From positions 1 to 35,700 of the forward strand of contig CAJUOE010000251.1 in the NCBI GenBank assembly GCA_910587895.1: 35,700 nt of DNA, given 5' to 3'. The DNA comes from an uncultured Lachnospiraceae bacterium (GTDB taxonomy: Bacteria > Bacillota > Clostridia > Lachnospirales > Lachnospiraceae). Position numbers and translations under genes: made by a program. This document shows, in pieces, positions 16,301-23,639 of the stretch (positions are counted from its first letter, which is position 1; every line of letters starts with the position of its first letter). Below the pieces are notes generated by a model. That model did not search any database, had not been told where the DNA came from, and was given only the letters and a program-made list of their open reading frames with translations.

Positions 16301-16865
16301 GAAGAGGGTCGGCTACGCAAGGATTACCACAAAGGTGAAGGCTGTCTATGACGGATTTGAGATGGAATACCAGACATTGGTGAAGGTAAATCTTGACGTT
16401 ACAAAGACCGCAGTATCGACAGATAAGACGAAACTTGCCAAAGGAAAGACGGCGAAGATAACGGTAACGCCAACTGCAACCATGAAAGCACTGGGAAGCA
16501 CCGTAAGCTATACGGCAACCGGTGCGGTGAGTGTTAATCCGGGTACCGGAGTCGTGACCGCGAAGAAGTCCGGAACCGGAAAGGTAACGGTCAAAGTTTC
16601 CTGCGCAGGCAAACAGGTCATCAAACGGTTTACTTACAATGTTGGTGAAATTAGCGGAAAGAGCAGCCTCAAGAGAAAGAAATCCATTACCCTGAAAGTA
16701 AAAGGCCTTTCCGGCAAGGTAAAATGGTCTTTGGATAAGAAGGGAAAGAAACTGGCGAAGATTACTTCCAAAGGCAAGCTGACGGCAAAGAAAAAGAAGG
16801 GAACCGTGACGGTTACCGCGAAGGTAAACGGCGTTACCATCACAAAGAAGATCAAGATTAAATAA
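13338..16865 (+). CDS. Large secreted surface protein with two LamG-like and multiple bacterial Ig-like domains
   Basis: A 1175-aa protein. A signal peptide (about 1-31, ending VATADAAAG) is followed by: a LamG/concanavalin-like jelly-roll domain (about 36-245); three Big_2-type Ig-like repeats (about 255-345, 350-440 and 445-540, with patterns such as SYASSDTTVATVDANTGVVAGVKKG); a second LamG-like domain (about 545-765); an atrophied Ig domain (about 770-855, VTWSSNPEG); a FIVAR-like helical segment (about 858-925, LNTAIATAQEKIANAQDYT); and three more Ig-like units rich in Lys/Thr. There is no LPXTG motif, no S-layer domain and no evident catalytic domain, so it is probably a carbohydrate-binding or scaffold protein held to the wall by charge. 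It sits 26 bp before a GH43-like enzyme with the same style of C-terminal domains, suggesting joint action on a glycan. AGGAG precedes the ATG. Confidence 0.75.
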   Translation: MRYKKIVSKILACAMVVTTVFTGNVATADAAAGKLEPVAKYDFETVENYQDIKKVTGDLQDYTGDFNVADGGHKSDKSFSTAVDAAHCLKLPQKNLTDYTVSLWTWSEYNTLNAKDGKKFPFISLGTPEKYVTLKAEDGKNDRQAYLYSGTEKVVGEMIGVSTGGYWKDNWRMLTITQSGDTVTVYLEGKKKAETTVEGGSLLTGEGSILIGAQQIGGGDTWVKYDDISVYDVALSDAEVTELFTEGSVTDNRSPDKVLEAKGITVSPEDGTLLAGKTMKVEAVLPSGVAGADGLTVSYASSDTTVATVDANTGVVAGVKKGTAEITATAAIGTVSKTAKMNVTVMATPEEILQEVDSVNVSKNITCAVGGTGQVEVELPTGLTKEDVTIGYAVSPDDAVASVDNTGKVTAKTAGKAQVVTSVTAGQTTKTGITEVWVKSAAEILDEKGITVTPSLKITGTGTAQIEVTLPEEIKESDVTIGYALKSGAATGIATVNNTGLVTGVATGRTVVTTTVTCGAGDGMVTKTADTNVRVLGTGVDETVAVEYDLSAADNGKLTDISNHNNDATIKGTNYSFAAQDGEDVMTLGANTYLELPKGIVSSLDDVEKFTIETRFAKSASCGGNAWLFCLGANTNTNYLFVSPNFGNPGIIRSGIKNSTDEKLFTTSKQPGNDIFHTLDMVFDEGKVTLYMDGEQIKGDSGEYSIDSGYSMQTDIVDANTTETVLGYIGKSLWPADGLFQGKLSSFKIYNAALSAEQIQGEDVKQAFQEKVNGMELTADNLGTKNPSVDEIKYDLASLPDTFEENPVTWSSNPEGLIAADGKVYNDETADKDAKLIATVTSGSMTAKKEFAVKVLKADRTALNTAIATAQEKIANAQDYTADSIAKLRTALQEAQSQEIKGQTRIDSAETKLTREINKLVEARGDRDPFSKITNSCWDREVTIEPTKTATVFRLPNTLKLNEDVTITYESSHPAIASVNANGLVTAGKRVGYARITTKVKAVYDGFEMEYQTLVKVNLDVTKTAVSTDKTKLAKGKTAKITVTPTATMKALGSTVSYTATGAVSVNPGTGVVTAKKSGTGKVTVKVSCAGKQVIKRFTYNVGEISGKSSLKRKKSITLKVKGLSGKVKWSLDKKGKKLAKITSKGKLTAKKKKGTVTVTAKVNGVTITKKIKIK

Positions 16866-16891
16866 CAGGCGCAATCGAGCAGGAGGCAAAT

Positions 16892-19528
16892 ATGAAGAAA
16901 AAGATATTAAATATAGTATCTGCTGTATGTCTTACCGCAAGCCTTACCGTGGGTGCATTGCCCGCGGAAGGGCTGCGCGTGCAGGCGGCAGGAAATATCG
17001 ATGAGGCAGTTGCAAATGGGCTGGTAATTGAGGAGTCTGAGATTAACAAGCTGTTGACGGAAGACCTGACCCTTCCTACATCTGTAACCGGATTGGAAGG
17101 CGCAACGATTGAATACAGTGTCAGTAACAGCACATCCGGCAAGGAAACGCATGGCAAGGCTGTTGTAGAAGACAATATCTTAAAGGTCACAAGGCCTTAT
17201 GCAGGTGAAGGAGATTATAAGTTTAACCTGACAGCCAAAGTGACGGCAGACGGCGCAACCTGTACCAAGAACTATCCGCTCATTATCCGTGAAGGATTGT
17301 CCGAGGATTCGTATGCGGGATATGTCTATGTGTGCTTTTCGGTGCCGAAAGGTCTGCCGAAAAACCAGGAATATGACGTACAGCAGATTCATTTCTTCCT
17401 CAGTGAGGATGGGTTGAACTGGACGGCATTAAACGGCTGCCAGCCGGCATTTTTAACAGGTTCAGACTACATTGACAGCATTGAAAGATGCGGTGGTTTG
17501 AGCAGCAAAAGCGTCAATTATGAGACAGATTTGGATGAGGAGGGCAAGAAGGATACGGTTAGCGGAGACGCCTCCGTATTATTCCCCTTTGAGGGAAGGG
17601 ATCAGGGCGTGCGCGACCCTTATCTGATCCGCGGATCCAGGAAAGACGGTAGTGATTCCAATAAGATATGGCTGCTCGGCACGGATTTGAATACCCATTC
17701 CAGCCAGTATGGCGGAGTGAAAGCGACGAACAAGCTCGGAGACTGGGGAAAGACATCTCAGGTTGGAGTCGGAAGCCCGAGCCTGTTTGTATGGGAGACC
17801 GAGGACTGGGTACACTGGACGAGGCGTTACGTTGACGTGGGTTCACAGATAGAGGCTGCAATGTCATGGGCGCCGGAGGCAATCTATAATCCGGAGAAGG
17901 ATAATTACCTCATGTACTGGTCCGGACGCGTGAAGGCGGACGGCACAGCCAGAAACCGCCTGTATTGCTGTGAGACCAAGGATTTCGTGAATTTCGGACC
18001 GACCAAGCTCTATGAGCAGGAGGCCTTCTACAAGAAATATATTGAAATGGGAGGCGCAAATGATAACGATGGTTACGGCAACATTGATACTTCCCAGCTC
18101 TGGGTAGCGGACAAGGATGCGGACGGAAATATCACCAATCCTTACGGCAAGTTATATCGCGTGGTGAAGGATGAAACCAGAAGCGATACCAGAAAAGGAG
18201 CCCTTTTGGGAATCCAGCTGATGAGCGCGGACACGGTGTTAGATCCAAACGTCAATTATGATGCGACGCAGCCGGTCAGAATTACCCCATACGAATATGA
18301 GGAAGATGGAGAGACATATGCCAGCGTAGAAGATTTGACGAAGCTGGAACCCACATTTAATAAGAATGCCTTAGGGAAGGCGGAAATTATTTATAACTGG
18401 TTCGCAAAGGAGTCTGTGGGAAACCATTTCACCAAGATTGACCAGAAGGTGCTGGATAAACCTGTGGCAGAAGGCGGCATTGTCGGCAAGTGGGAAGAGG
18501 GCGCTACGATGTTCAAGTTCATCGACCGTGATGAATGGTGCATCATGATTGACAATTATGGAGATATGAATGTCCGTTACGAGCCGTTTGTCACTACGGA
18601 TTTATCAGAGCCGAACAGCGTGGTGAAGATGCCGGAGGGTACCTATGGGCGTACCGATGGAGATATCGGAACCCACGGCGGCATGATCCCGATTACGGTT
18701 AAAGAGTACAATACGTTGATCGAGAATTATAATGACCAGAGCAAGATGACAGGCTTGAATGCCAGTGCAAAGAGCAATTACCATGAAATTAAGCCGATTA
18801 CAATTGATGCAAGACCGATGGACGCTCTGGCAGAGAAACTGGAGGCGGCAGCGGCAGGCAATGAATACAGCGCAGGCGTGAAGGCTCAGATGAAGAATCT
18901 TGCCACAAAAGCAAAAGAGCTGGCAAAACGCAAGGACTTCACGGACTCCACGGAGATGGACAGCCTGACGGCGCGTGCTGATAAATTGCTGGCAAATAAA
19001 CTGGTTCAGATACCGCAGATGTATGCAGATGCCGTTGACTTAAGCGAGACGGAACTTACGCTCTGCACGAAGGCCGTGGAAGGGCTGCAGGTGAAAGAGA
19101 CCCTGGTTGCGGATCTGGATGTGGAAGACGCACCAAAGACAATTACCTGGAGCAGCAGCGATTCGAGCGTTGCAGAGGTTGCTAATGGAGTCGTAACTGC
19201 GAAGAAAGCAGGAACAGCAGTTATCACGGCAACAGCTGTGGGCGGTGCAAAGGCAACCTGCAGCGTGACGGTAAAGACGGTTCCCACGAAGGTTACTTTG
19301 AAAAAGAAGAGCGTGAGCCTGAAACGTAATAAGACGTTCCAGATCAAAGCCAGCGTTCCGAAGAACACGGTCTGCTCGACATTCAAGTATAAGTCCAATA
19401 AACCGAAGATCGCCTCTGTTTCCAGCGACGGAAAAGTGACAGCTAAGAAGAAGGGAACGGCTAAGATTACGGTTACGGCAGGAACCAACAGCAAGGCAAA
19501 AGCTACCTTTACGGTGAAAGTAAAATAA
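16892..19528 (+). CDS. Secreted glycoside hydrolase family 43-like protein with Ig-like domains
   Basis: An 878-aa protein with a signal peptide (about 1-32, ending RVQAAG), an atrophied Ig domain (about 33-135), a five-bladed beta-propeller-like region (about 140-640), a helical FIVAR-like segment (about 650-715) and two C-terminal Big_2 domains (about 715-800 and 800-878). The propeller has GH43 signatures: QGVRDPYLIRG near 237, whose Asp matches the family general base; SPSLFVWETEDWVHW; and AMSWAPEAIYNPEKDNYLMYWSGR near 322. GH43 enzymes release arabinose or xylose residues from plant glycans. The exact subfamily and the catalytic acid cannot be fixed by eye, so substrate is left open. AGGAGG precedes the ATG. 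It shares an operon with the LamG/Ig protein and ends before a strong terminator. Confidence 0.78.
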   Translation: MKKKILNIVSAVCLTASLTVGALPAEGLRVQAAGNIDEAVANGLVIEESEINKLLTEDLTLPTSVTGLEGATIEYSVSNSTSGKETHGKAVVEDNILKVTRPYAGEGDYKFNLTAKVTADGATCTKNYPLIIREGLSEDSYAGYVYVCFSVPKGLPKNQEYDVQQIHFFLSEDGLNWTALNGCQPAFLTGSDYIDSIERCGGLSSKSVNYETDLDEEGKKDTVSGDASVLFPFEGRDQGVRDPYLIRGSRKDGSDSNKIWLLGTDLNTHSSQYGGVKATNKLGDWGKTSQVGVGSPSLFVWETEDWVHWTRRYVDVGSQIEAAMSWAPEAIYNPEKDNYLMYWSGRVKADGTARNRLYCCETKDFVNFGPTKLYEQEAFYKKYIEMGGANDNDGYGNIDTSQLWVADKDADGNITNPYGKLYRVVKDETRSDTRKGALLGIQLMSADTVLDPNVNYDATQPVRITPYEYEEDGETYASVEDLTKLEPTFNKNALGKAEIIYNWFAKESVGNHFTKIDQKVLDKPVAEGGIVGKWEEGATMFKFIDRDEWCIMIDNYGDMNVRYEPFVTTDLSEPNSVVKMPEGTYGRTDGDIGTHGGMIPITVKEYNTLIENYNDQSKMTGLNASAKSNYHEIKPITIDARPMDALAEKLEAAAAGNEYSAGVKAQMKNLATKAKELAKRKDFTDSTEMDSLTARADKLLANKLVQIPQMYADAVDLSETELTLCTKAVEGLQVKETLVADLDVEDAPKTITWSSSDSSVAEVANGVVTAKKAGTAVITATAVGGAKATCSVTVKTVPTKVTLKKKSVSLKRNKTFQIKASVPKNTVCSTFKYKSNKPKIASVSSDGKVTAKKKGTAKITVTAGTNSKAKATFTVKVK

Positions 19529-19563
19529 TTGCAGGTAAGATTTAATACTTTACCATCAAAGAG

Positions 19564-19604
19564 CCAGGGAAAATCGTGGAAACATGATTTTCCTTGGTTT
19601 TTTT
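19564..19604 (+). terminator. Intrinsic terminator after the GH43-like gene
   Basis: Arms CCAGGGAAAATC and GATTTTCCTTGG form a 12-bp stem with one wobble around a 10-nt loop, followed by seven T residues. Confidence 0.9.
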
Positions 19605-19647
19605 GTCTTACAGGAAAGATGGAAATTGTGCAGATTGCATAATTTTC

Positions 19648-19676
19648 TTGACAAAAACTAAGAAAAGCAGGATAAT
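19648..19676 (+). promoter_or_regulatory. Sigma-A promoter of the chemoreceptor gene
   Basis: A perfect -35 TTGACA (19648-19653), a 17-bp spacer and GATAAT (19671-19676) lie 32 bp before the ATG. No flagellar sigma-28 consensus was seen. Confidence 0.8.
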
Positions 19677-19708
19677 TATACCATATTAAAAAGTTTGGGG
19701 GTAAACAT

Positions 19709-21550
19709 ATGAGCAATACCAAAAAAACAAACAGCAAAGAAACAACAGACAAAGACACAAAAGGCAAGGGCATAAAAAGCCTGGCGGTGATGGTGATTTT
19801 AGTGGTTTTCATGTTAATGGCAGTCAATACCATTTGCCTTGGAGGACTGGGAATTTATTTTCTCAGCCAGTCCATGCGGGAAACAGCTGAACAGTATGAG
19901 ACAACGAAGAACCAGGATTACCGGACAGAGATTAAGTCCCAGGTGCAGTCGGCGATAGCCGTAGTACAGGGATACTATGACCAGGCAGCAGATGGCAGCC
20001 TGACAGAAGAGGAGGCGAAGAGCCGGGCAATGGAGTCTATCCGCAGCATGCGTTACAGGGATGATGGTTCCGGGTACATATGGATTGACGCCGTCGATGG
20101 TACGTTAGTGATGCATCCCATCCTGTCAGATCAGGAGGGGACAAACCGTATAGACATGACCGATCCCAATGGCGTGAAAATTACGCAGGGTATAATAGAC
20201 GCAGCAGAAAGCGGCGAGGGTTTTCATGAATTTTCCTTTACCAAGTCAGACGGCGCCACGGTTGCGCCCAAGATTGCCTATGGGCAGAAATTTGACGCCT
20301 GGGGCTGGGTTGTTGCAACTGGCAATTATGTGGATGACATGAATGAAGAAATTGAGGTCACCAGATCAAGGATCAGTCAGGAATTTAAGCAGATGATGCT
20401 GATGTATGGCGTGGCAGTCGTTATCATTATTGCGATAGCATTTGTGGTATCCTTGATTTTTGGAAAGCGGCTGACCGTTGGCATCCAAAGAATTGAAGAG
20501 CATCTCATCAAAACAGCACATGGAGACCTGTCCTATGAACTTGATCCCCGGCTGATGAGACGTGCAGATGAAATCGGCAATATTGCACGTTCCCTGGATG
20601 GGGTTAAGAATTCCCTGGCATCCATGATAGGAAGCATCAGCGAGGCCGGCGGACATTTGCAGAGCAGCAGCCAGAAGTTCAATGACAAGTTTCAGGATAT
20701 CACGGAGAGCATACAGAACGTAAATACGGCGATTGAAGAACTTGCGCTGGGAGCGACAAGCCAGGCTTCTGAGACGGAGACGGTAAATAACAAGATGGCT
20801 GAACTTGGCGAGGTCATTGAAGTGGAAAAACAAGGCGTCAAGAATCTGGAGGAATCCGTTTATACGATGACAGAGTGTTCCACTGAGGCGTCTGAGAGTA
20901 TTGATTTGCTGTATAAGATTACTGAGACGACCATAGATACGATTGAAACCGTATATGAGCAGACAAACCGCAACAATGAGTCGGCAGAGAATATCAACAA
21001 AGCGGTGGAGATTATCAAGGGATTGGCAGAGCAGACAAACTTACTGTCCCTGAACGCAAGCATTGAGGCGGCCCGCGCCGGGGAGGCAGGAAGAGGATTT
21101 GCTGTGGTGGCAGAGGAGATACGCAACCTGGCAGAGGAATCCGCCAACAGTGCGCAGGAGATTGAAGGCATTGTCAAAGAACTCATGGGAAATGTCTCCG
21201 TTTCCGTAGATAACATGCAGGTTGTCTCCAGGAATGTGCAGGAACAGCAGTCGCGCCTGGAAGAAACGCGTGCGGCGTTTAACAGCCTGTACAAGGAGAT
21301 TAAGCAGGTTGAGAATGTGACAGAGGATATCGGTAGCCAGACGGGCATCCTGGATTCCCTGCGGCGTCTTGTGGCAGATTCCGTGAACAACCTGGCGAGC
21401 ATTGTCGAGGAGAATGCAGCTTCCACAGAAGAGACCAGCGCCAGTATGCAGCTTGTGGCGGAAGGCATTGAGGAATGCAGCAAGGATACCCATTCTCTGG
21501 TAGAACTGAGTGAGCGGCAAGGGGAAGAGACGAAGAAATTCAAATTATAA
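19709..21550 (+). CDS. Methyl-accepting chemotaxis protein with Cache sensor domain
   Basis: A 613-aa chemoreceptor. Order: short Lys/Thr-rich cytoplasmic start, transmembrane segment (about 27-52), a single Cache extracellular domain (about 60-215, with DGSGYIWIDAVDGTLVMHPI and WGWVVATGNYVDDM), second transmembrane segment (about 225-250), HAMP (about 250-305) and the long signalling coiled coil. The hairpin tip, where CheA and CheW dock, reads SLNASIEAARAGEAGRGFAVVAEEIRNLA (written here in part: EAARAGEAGRGFAVVA). sCache_2 domains usually sense small organic acids. GGGGGT precedes the ATG. It is monocistronic by its promoter and the following hairpin. No chemotaxis or flagellar genes are nearby in the window. 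Confidence 0.95.
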   Translation: MSNTKKTNSKETTDKDTKGKGIKSLAVMVILVVFMLMAVNTICLGGLGIYFLSQSMRETAEQYETTKNQDYRTEIKSQVQSAIAVVQGYYDQAADGSLTEEEAKSRAMESIRSMRYRDDGSGYIWIDAVDGTLVMHPILSDQEGTNRIDMTDPNGVKITQGIIDAAESGEGFHEFSFTKSDGATVAPKIAYGQKFDAWGWVVATGNYVDDMNEEIEVTRSRISQEFKQMMLMYGVAVVIIIAIAFVVSLIFGKRLTVGIQRIEEHLIKTAHGDLSYELDPRLMRRADEIGNIARSLDGVKNSLASMIGSISEAGGHLQSSSQKFNDKFQDITESIQNVNTAIEELALGATSQASETETVNNKMAELGEVIEVEKQGVKNLEESVYTMTECSTEASESIDLLYKITETTIDTIETVYEQTNRNNESAENINKAVEIIKGLAEQTNLLSLNASIEAARAGEAGRGFAVVAEEIRNLAEESANSAQEIEGIVKELMGNVSVSVDNMQVVSRNVQEQQSRLEETRAAFNSLYKEIKQVENVTEDIGSQTGILDSLRRLVADSVNNLASIVEENAASTEETSASMQLVAEGIEECSKDTHSLVELSERQGEETKKFKL

Positions 21551-21558
21551 CTTTAGAT

Positions 21559-21598
21559 GAAAGTGCAGTTTGGGGCTGTTGCCCCGAGCAGCACTTTC
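21559..21598 (+). terminator. Strong stem-loop after the chemoreceptor (possible terminator, no T run)
   Basis: An outer stem GAAAGTGC/GCACTTTC encloses an inner GGGGC/GCCCC stem with a TGTT loop. It begins 8 bp after the stop codon. There is no T tract on either strand, so it may protect the 3' end of the mRNA or terminate weakly. Confidence 0.45.
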
Positions 21599-21651
21599 CA
21601 TAAGTTATCCAACGTCATTTTGATAAATTGTTGGTGAATTGAAAAAAAGGC

Positions 21652-21680
21652 TTGCAAAATCAAAATAGAATGTGTATAAT
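21652..21680 (+). promoter_or_regulatory. Sigma-A promoter of the tRNA-Thr gene
   Basis: TTGCAA (21652-21657), a 17-bp spacer and a consensus TATAAT (21675-21680) lie 32 bp before the mature tRNA 5' end. Confidence 0.82.
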
Positions 21681-21712
21681 AGACAAGGATTTGATAATAA
21701 TATAACAGATAT

Positions 21713-21785
21713 GCCAAAGTGGCGCAGTTGGTAGCGCGTCGCATTCGTAATGCGTAGGTCGAGGGTTCGAGTCCCTTCTTTGGCT
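21713..21785 (+). tRNA. tRNA-Thr (anticodon CGT)
   Basis: A full cloverleaf: acceptor stem GCCAAAG/CTTTGGC, D-arm GCGC..AGTTGGTA..GCGC, anticodon loop TTCGTAA giving CGT (Thr, codon ACG), T-arm GAGGG-TTCGAGT-CCCTT, discriminator T. The first anticodon-stem pair is a T-T mismatch. The CCA end is not encoded. Confidence 0.95.
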
Positions 21786-21792
21786 GCATGGG

Positions 21793-21829
21793 AAGTACCT
21801 TTTCACGGGTTGGTGGGAAGGTGCTTTTT
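21793..21829 (+). terminator. Intrinsic terminator after tRNA-Thr
   Basis: AAGTACCTTTTCAC pairs imperfectly with GTGGGAAGGTGCTT and is followed by a T run ending at 21829. Confidence 0.7.
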
Positions 21830-21878
21830 GCCATAGAGTAATTTCAAAAGTGATGAGAATGTATATTTGGAGGCTTAC

Positions 21879-22289
21879 ATGAAGGATGAAAAATCTGTTA
21901 CAAATGAGGAGGATCTGGAAATCGTAGAGATTGCCGAATTTAAGATAAATGATACGCGCAAACATAAATTGAGGCAGGAAGAGCAGGAGAAAAGCAGGAG
22001 GCAGAGCCTTTATGGAATTCTGGCATTGTATGCGGCGGGATTTCTGGCGGCGGTTCTGCTTTGCGTGTTTGCATTCCAGTTACCGGCAGCGGTGGTATGT
22101 GTGATTCTGGTTTTGGAAGCAGCCATTGCGGCCTGCATGTATGAGGCCGGTGCAGGGATTCATATTCTGGAGGTTATCATTGGCATCGTGGCAGGCGTCA
22201 TATACGGAAGGCTTTTGCTGATGATTGTGGGTGCGCTTATTTATTTGGGAGCGGTGATTGCCCTGCGGGGGATAAGGAGCCTGTATTAG
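21879..22289 (+). CDS. Small membrane protein of unknown function
   Basis: 136 aa from the ATG at 21879, chosen because GGAGG ends 5 bp before it; the in-frame TTG at 21867 overlaps that site. The first 50 residues are charged and soluble (Glu/Asp-rich, then Lys/Arg-rich). The remainder has about three to four hydrophobic segments: about 53-72, 76-92, 100-117 and 118-132. I recognise no domain. Similar short 'acidic head plus membrane tail' proteins are common hypotheticals in Lachnospiraceae. It is flanked by the tRNA terminator and its own terminator, so it is transcribed alone. Confidence 0.7.
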   Translation: MKDEKSVTNEEDLEIVEIAEFKINDTRKHKLRQEEQEKSRRQSLYGILALYAAGFLAAVLLCVFAFQLPAAVVCVILVLEAAIAACMYEAGAGIHILEVIIGIVAGVIYGRLLLMIVGALIYLGAVIALRGIRSLY

Positions 22290-22308
22290 GGAACAGAAAG
22301 ATGTTCTT

Positions 22309-22359
22309 AAAAGGGATTGATTGTGCAACGGGAGTTTGCTGCATGATCAGTCCTTTTTT
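22309..22359 (+). terminator. Intrinsic terminator after the small membrane gene
   Basis: A long stem of about 15 bp with G-U wobbles (AGGGATTGATTGTGCA with TGCATGATCAGTCCT) is followed by TTTTTT. Confidence 0.82.
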
Positions 22360-22451
22360 GTGTAAAAGAATCTGTCAGGTATCGTTGAGGAGCATATGAT
22401 AATTTAGCAGGAATAAATTACAGCAATCAGGACAGGAAAGGAGAATGCCCT

Positions 22452-23141
22452 ATGAATATCAAAACAGAATTTATTTCAACCGTGAATACGTATGCAGGAG
22501 AGAACCAGGCAAAGTATATCGTTATCCATGAAACTGATAACTTTGCAGAAGGCGCCGGGGCAAGGAAACATGCCGAGGCACAGGCGGCAGGCCATTTGAG
22601 CACATCCGTACATTACTATGCAGGATCGGATGGCGTGTATCAGGCGGCAGCCCATACGGATGGCGTCTGGGCCATAGGAAAAGAGTATGATGGAGAACAT
22701 TCGATAAAGGATGCTACGAACCGAAATACCATTAACGTTGAAATCTGCGTGAACAGCGACGGGGATTATGCAAAGGCAAGGCAGAATGCAATCGAGCTGG
22801 TAAAACACCTGATACAGACGACCGGCATTCCGGCAGAGCGGGTGATTCGCCATCATGACGCCAGGGGCAAATACTGTCCACGAAAGATGATGGATGATCC
22901 TTCATTGTGGGAAGATTTCAAAGCACAGATTCAGGCAGGGAAACAGAATGTATTATATGTTGCCGAGTGTACCGGAGACGGTGTGCGTGTGCGCGCGACA
23001 CCGGATTTTGGAGATAATGTCATTCGCTATTTAAATAAAGGGAACCTTTTCGATGTATTGGGCGAACAGGGTGCATGGACGAATATCCGCGTGATAGACA
23101 AAGTGGGGTATATTTACTCTGATTATGTGAAACGAAAATAA
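22452..23141 (+). CDS. N-acetylmuramoyl-L-alanine amidase (Amidase_2) with C-terminal SH3 domain
   Basis: A 229-aa protein. The N-terminal amidase domain (about 15-155) has the zinc ligands of the T7-lysozyme/Amidase_2 fold: His26 in YIVIHETD, and the second His and Cys in VIRHHDARGKYCP. TSVHYYAGSDGVYQ and NTINVEICVN are also family patterns. A bacterial SH3 domain follows (about 167-229, VRVRATPDFGDNVIRYLNKG). It cleaves the bond between N-acetylmuramic acid and the stem peptide. There is no signal peptide, which fits a phage-type endolysin or an enzyme exported another way. No phage genes adjoin it. AGGAAAGGAG lies about 8 bp before the ATG. Confidence 0.92.
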   Translation: MNIKTEFISTVNTYAGENQAKYIVIHETDNFAEGAGARKHAEAQAAGHLSTSVHYYAGSDGVYQAAAHTDGVWAIGKEYDGEHSIKDATNRNTINVEICVNSDGDYAKARQNAIELVKHLIQTTGIPAERVIRHHDARGKYCPRKMMDDPSLWEDFKAQIQAGKQNVLYVAECTGDGVRVRATPDFGDNVIRYLNKGNLFDVLGEQGAWTNIRVIDKVGYIYSDYVKRK

Positions 23142-23210
23142 TATTTTGCTGCAAACGAAAATGCTGCTGATTGACAAATCACAGAAACTTCACAGTTTTC
23201 CGATGCCATA

Positions 23211-23243
23211 TTTAAGTTTCATTTTAAGTTCAGGGACTATACT
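23211..23243 (+). promoter_or_regulatory. Activator-type promoter of the export operon: direct repeats over the -35 plus TATACT -10
   Basis: TTTAAGTT occurs at 23211-23218 and again at 23223-23230, start-to-start 12 bp. The second copy ends 7 bp before TATACT (23238-23243). No -35 hexamer is present at the correct distance; the repeats occupy that place. This is the geometry of OmpR/PhoB-type response-regulator activator sites. It lies about 40 bp before the first gene of the lipoprotein/adaptor/ABC operon. Confidence 0.55.
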
Positions 23244-23283
23244 GAGCATGAATAAAACAGTTCAGAAAGGATTGATATAATTT

Positions 23284-23616
23284 ATGAAGAAAAGATTTGC
23301 AATGATTTTGCTCAGTGTAGTTTTGGGAGCAGCCTGCCTGAATGGATGTGGCAAGACAGATAAAGGAATTGAAAAAAAACATGGCACAGAAGAACAGCCC
23401 CGGGGAGAAATGTCCGAAAAGCCAGAAGGGGAAGCGCCCCGGGGAGAAATGCCCGAAAAGCCGGAAGGGGAACCGCCCGAGGGAGAAATGCCCGAAAAGC
23501 CGGAAGGGGAGCCGCCCGAGGGAGAAATGCCCGAAAAGCCGGAAGGGGAGCCGCCTGAGGGAGAAATGCCCGAAAAGCCGGAGGAAGAACCAGGTCACAG
23601 TGATGGCACAGTTTAA
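23284..23616 (+). CDS. Small lipoprotein made of 13-residue acidic repeats
   Basis: A 110-aa protein with a lipoprotein signal (MILLSVVLGAACLNGC, with Cys at 18 or 22 as lipobox candidate), a short Lys-rich linker, then five near-identical 13-residue units of type PEGEMPEKPEGEP, ending EEEPGHSDGTV. It is predicted disordered and strongly acidic. It is the first gene of the adaptor/ATPase/permease operon, with 23 bp to the next. Its MPxGEMP-like motif recalls the Met/Gly-rich tail of the adaptor downstream. Function is unknown; a spacer, metal- or peptide-binding role is possible. The ribosome binding site (AAAGGA) is unusually far, about 13 bp, from the ATG. Confidence 0.65.
   Translation: MKKRFAMILLSVVLGAACLNGCGKTDKGIEKKHGTEEQPRGEMSEKPEGEAPRGEMPEKPEGEPPEGEMPEKPEGEPPEGEMPEKPEGEPPEGEMPEKPEEEPGHSDGTV
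23398..23592 (+). repeat. 39-bp tandem repeat, five copies
   Basis: Units start at 23398, 23437, 23476, 23515 and 23554. Units 2-4 are nearly identical at base level; the first and last are the most diverged. The unit is 13 codons, so slippage keeps the frame, and because the sequence lacks stops several other frames also stay open by chance. Confidence 0.92.
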
Positions 23617-23639
23617 AAGGAAAACAGGAGGAGACAGGC

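Noticed and set aside
21559..21598. Clear intrinsic terminator or riboswitch after the chemoreceptor
   Set aside because: The stem is strong but has no T run and no downstream gene to control; it is kept only as a low-confidence terminator.
23398..23592. CRISPR array
   Set aside because: The units are directly adjacent with no spacers and encode an in-frame protein repeat; no cas genes are seen anywhere in the window.
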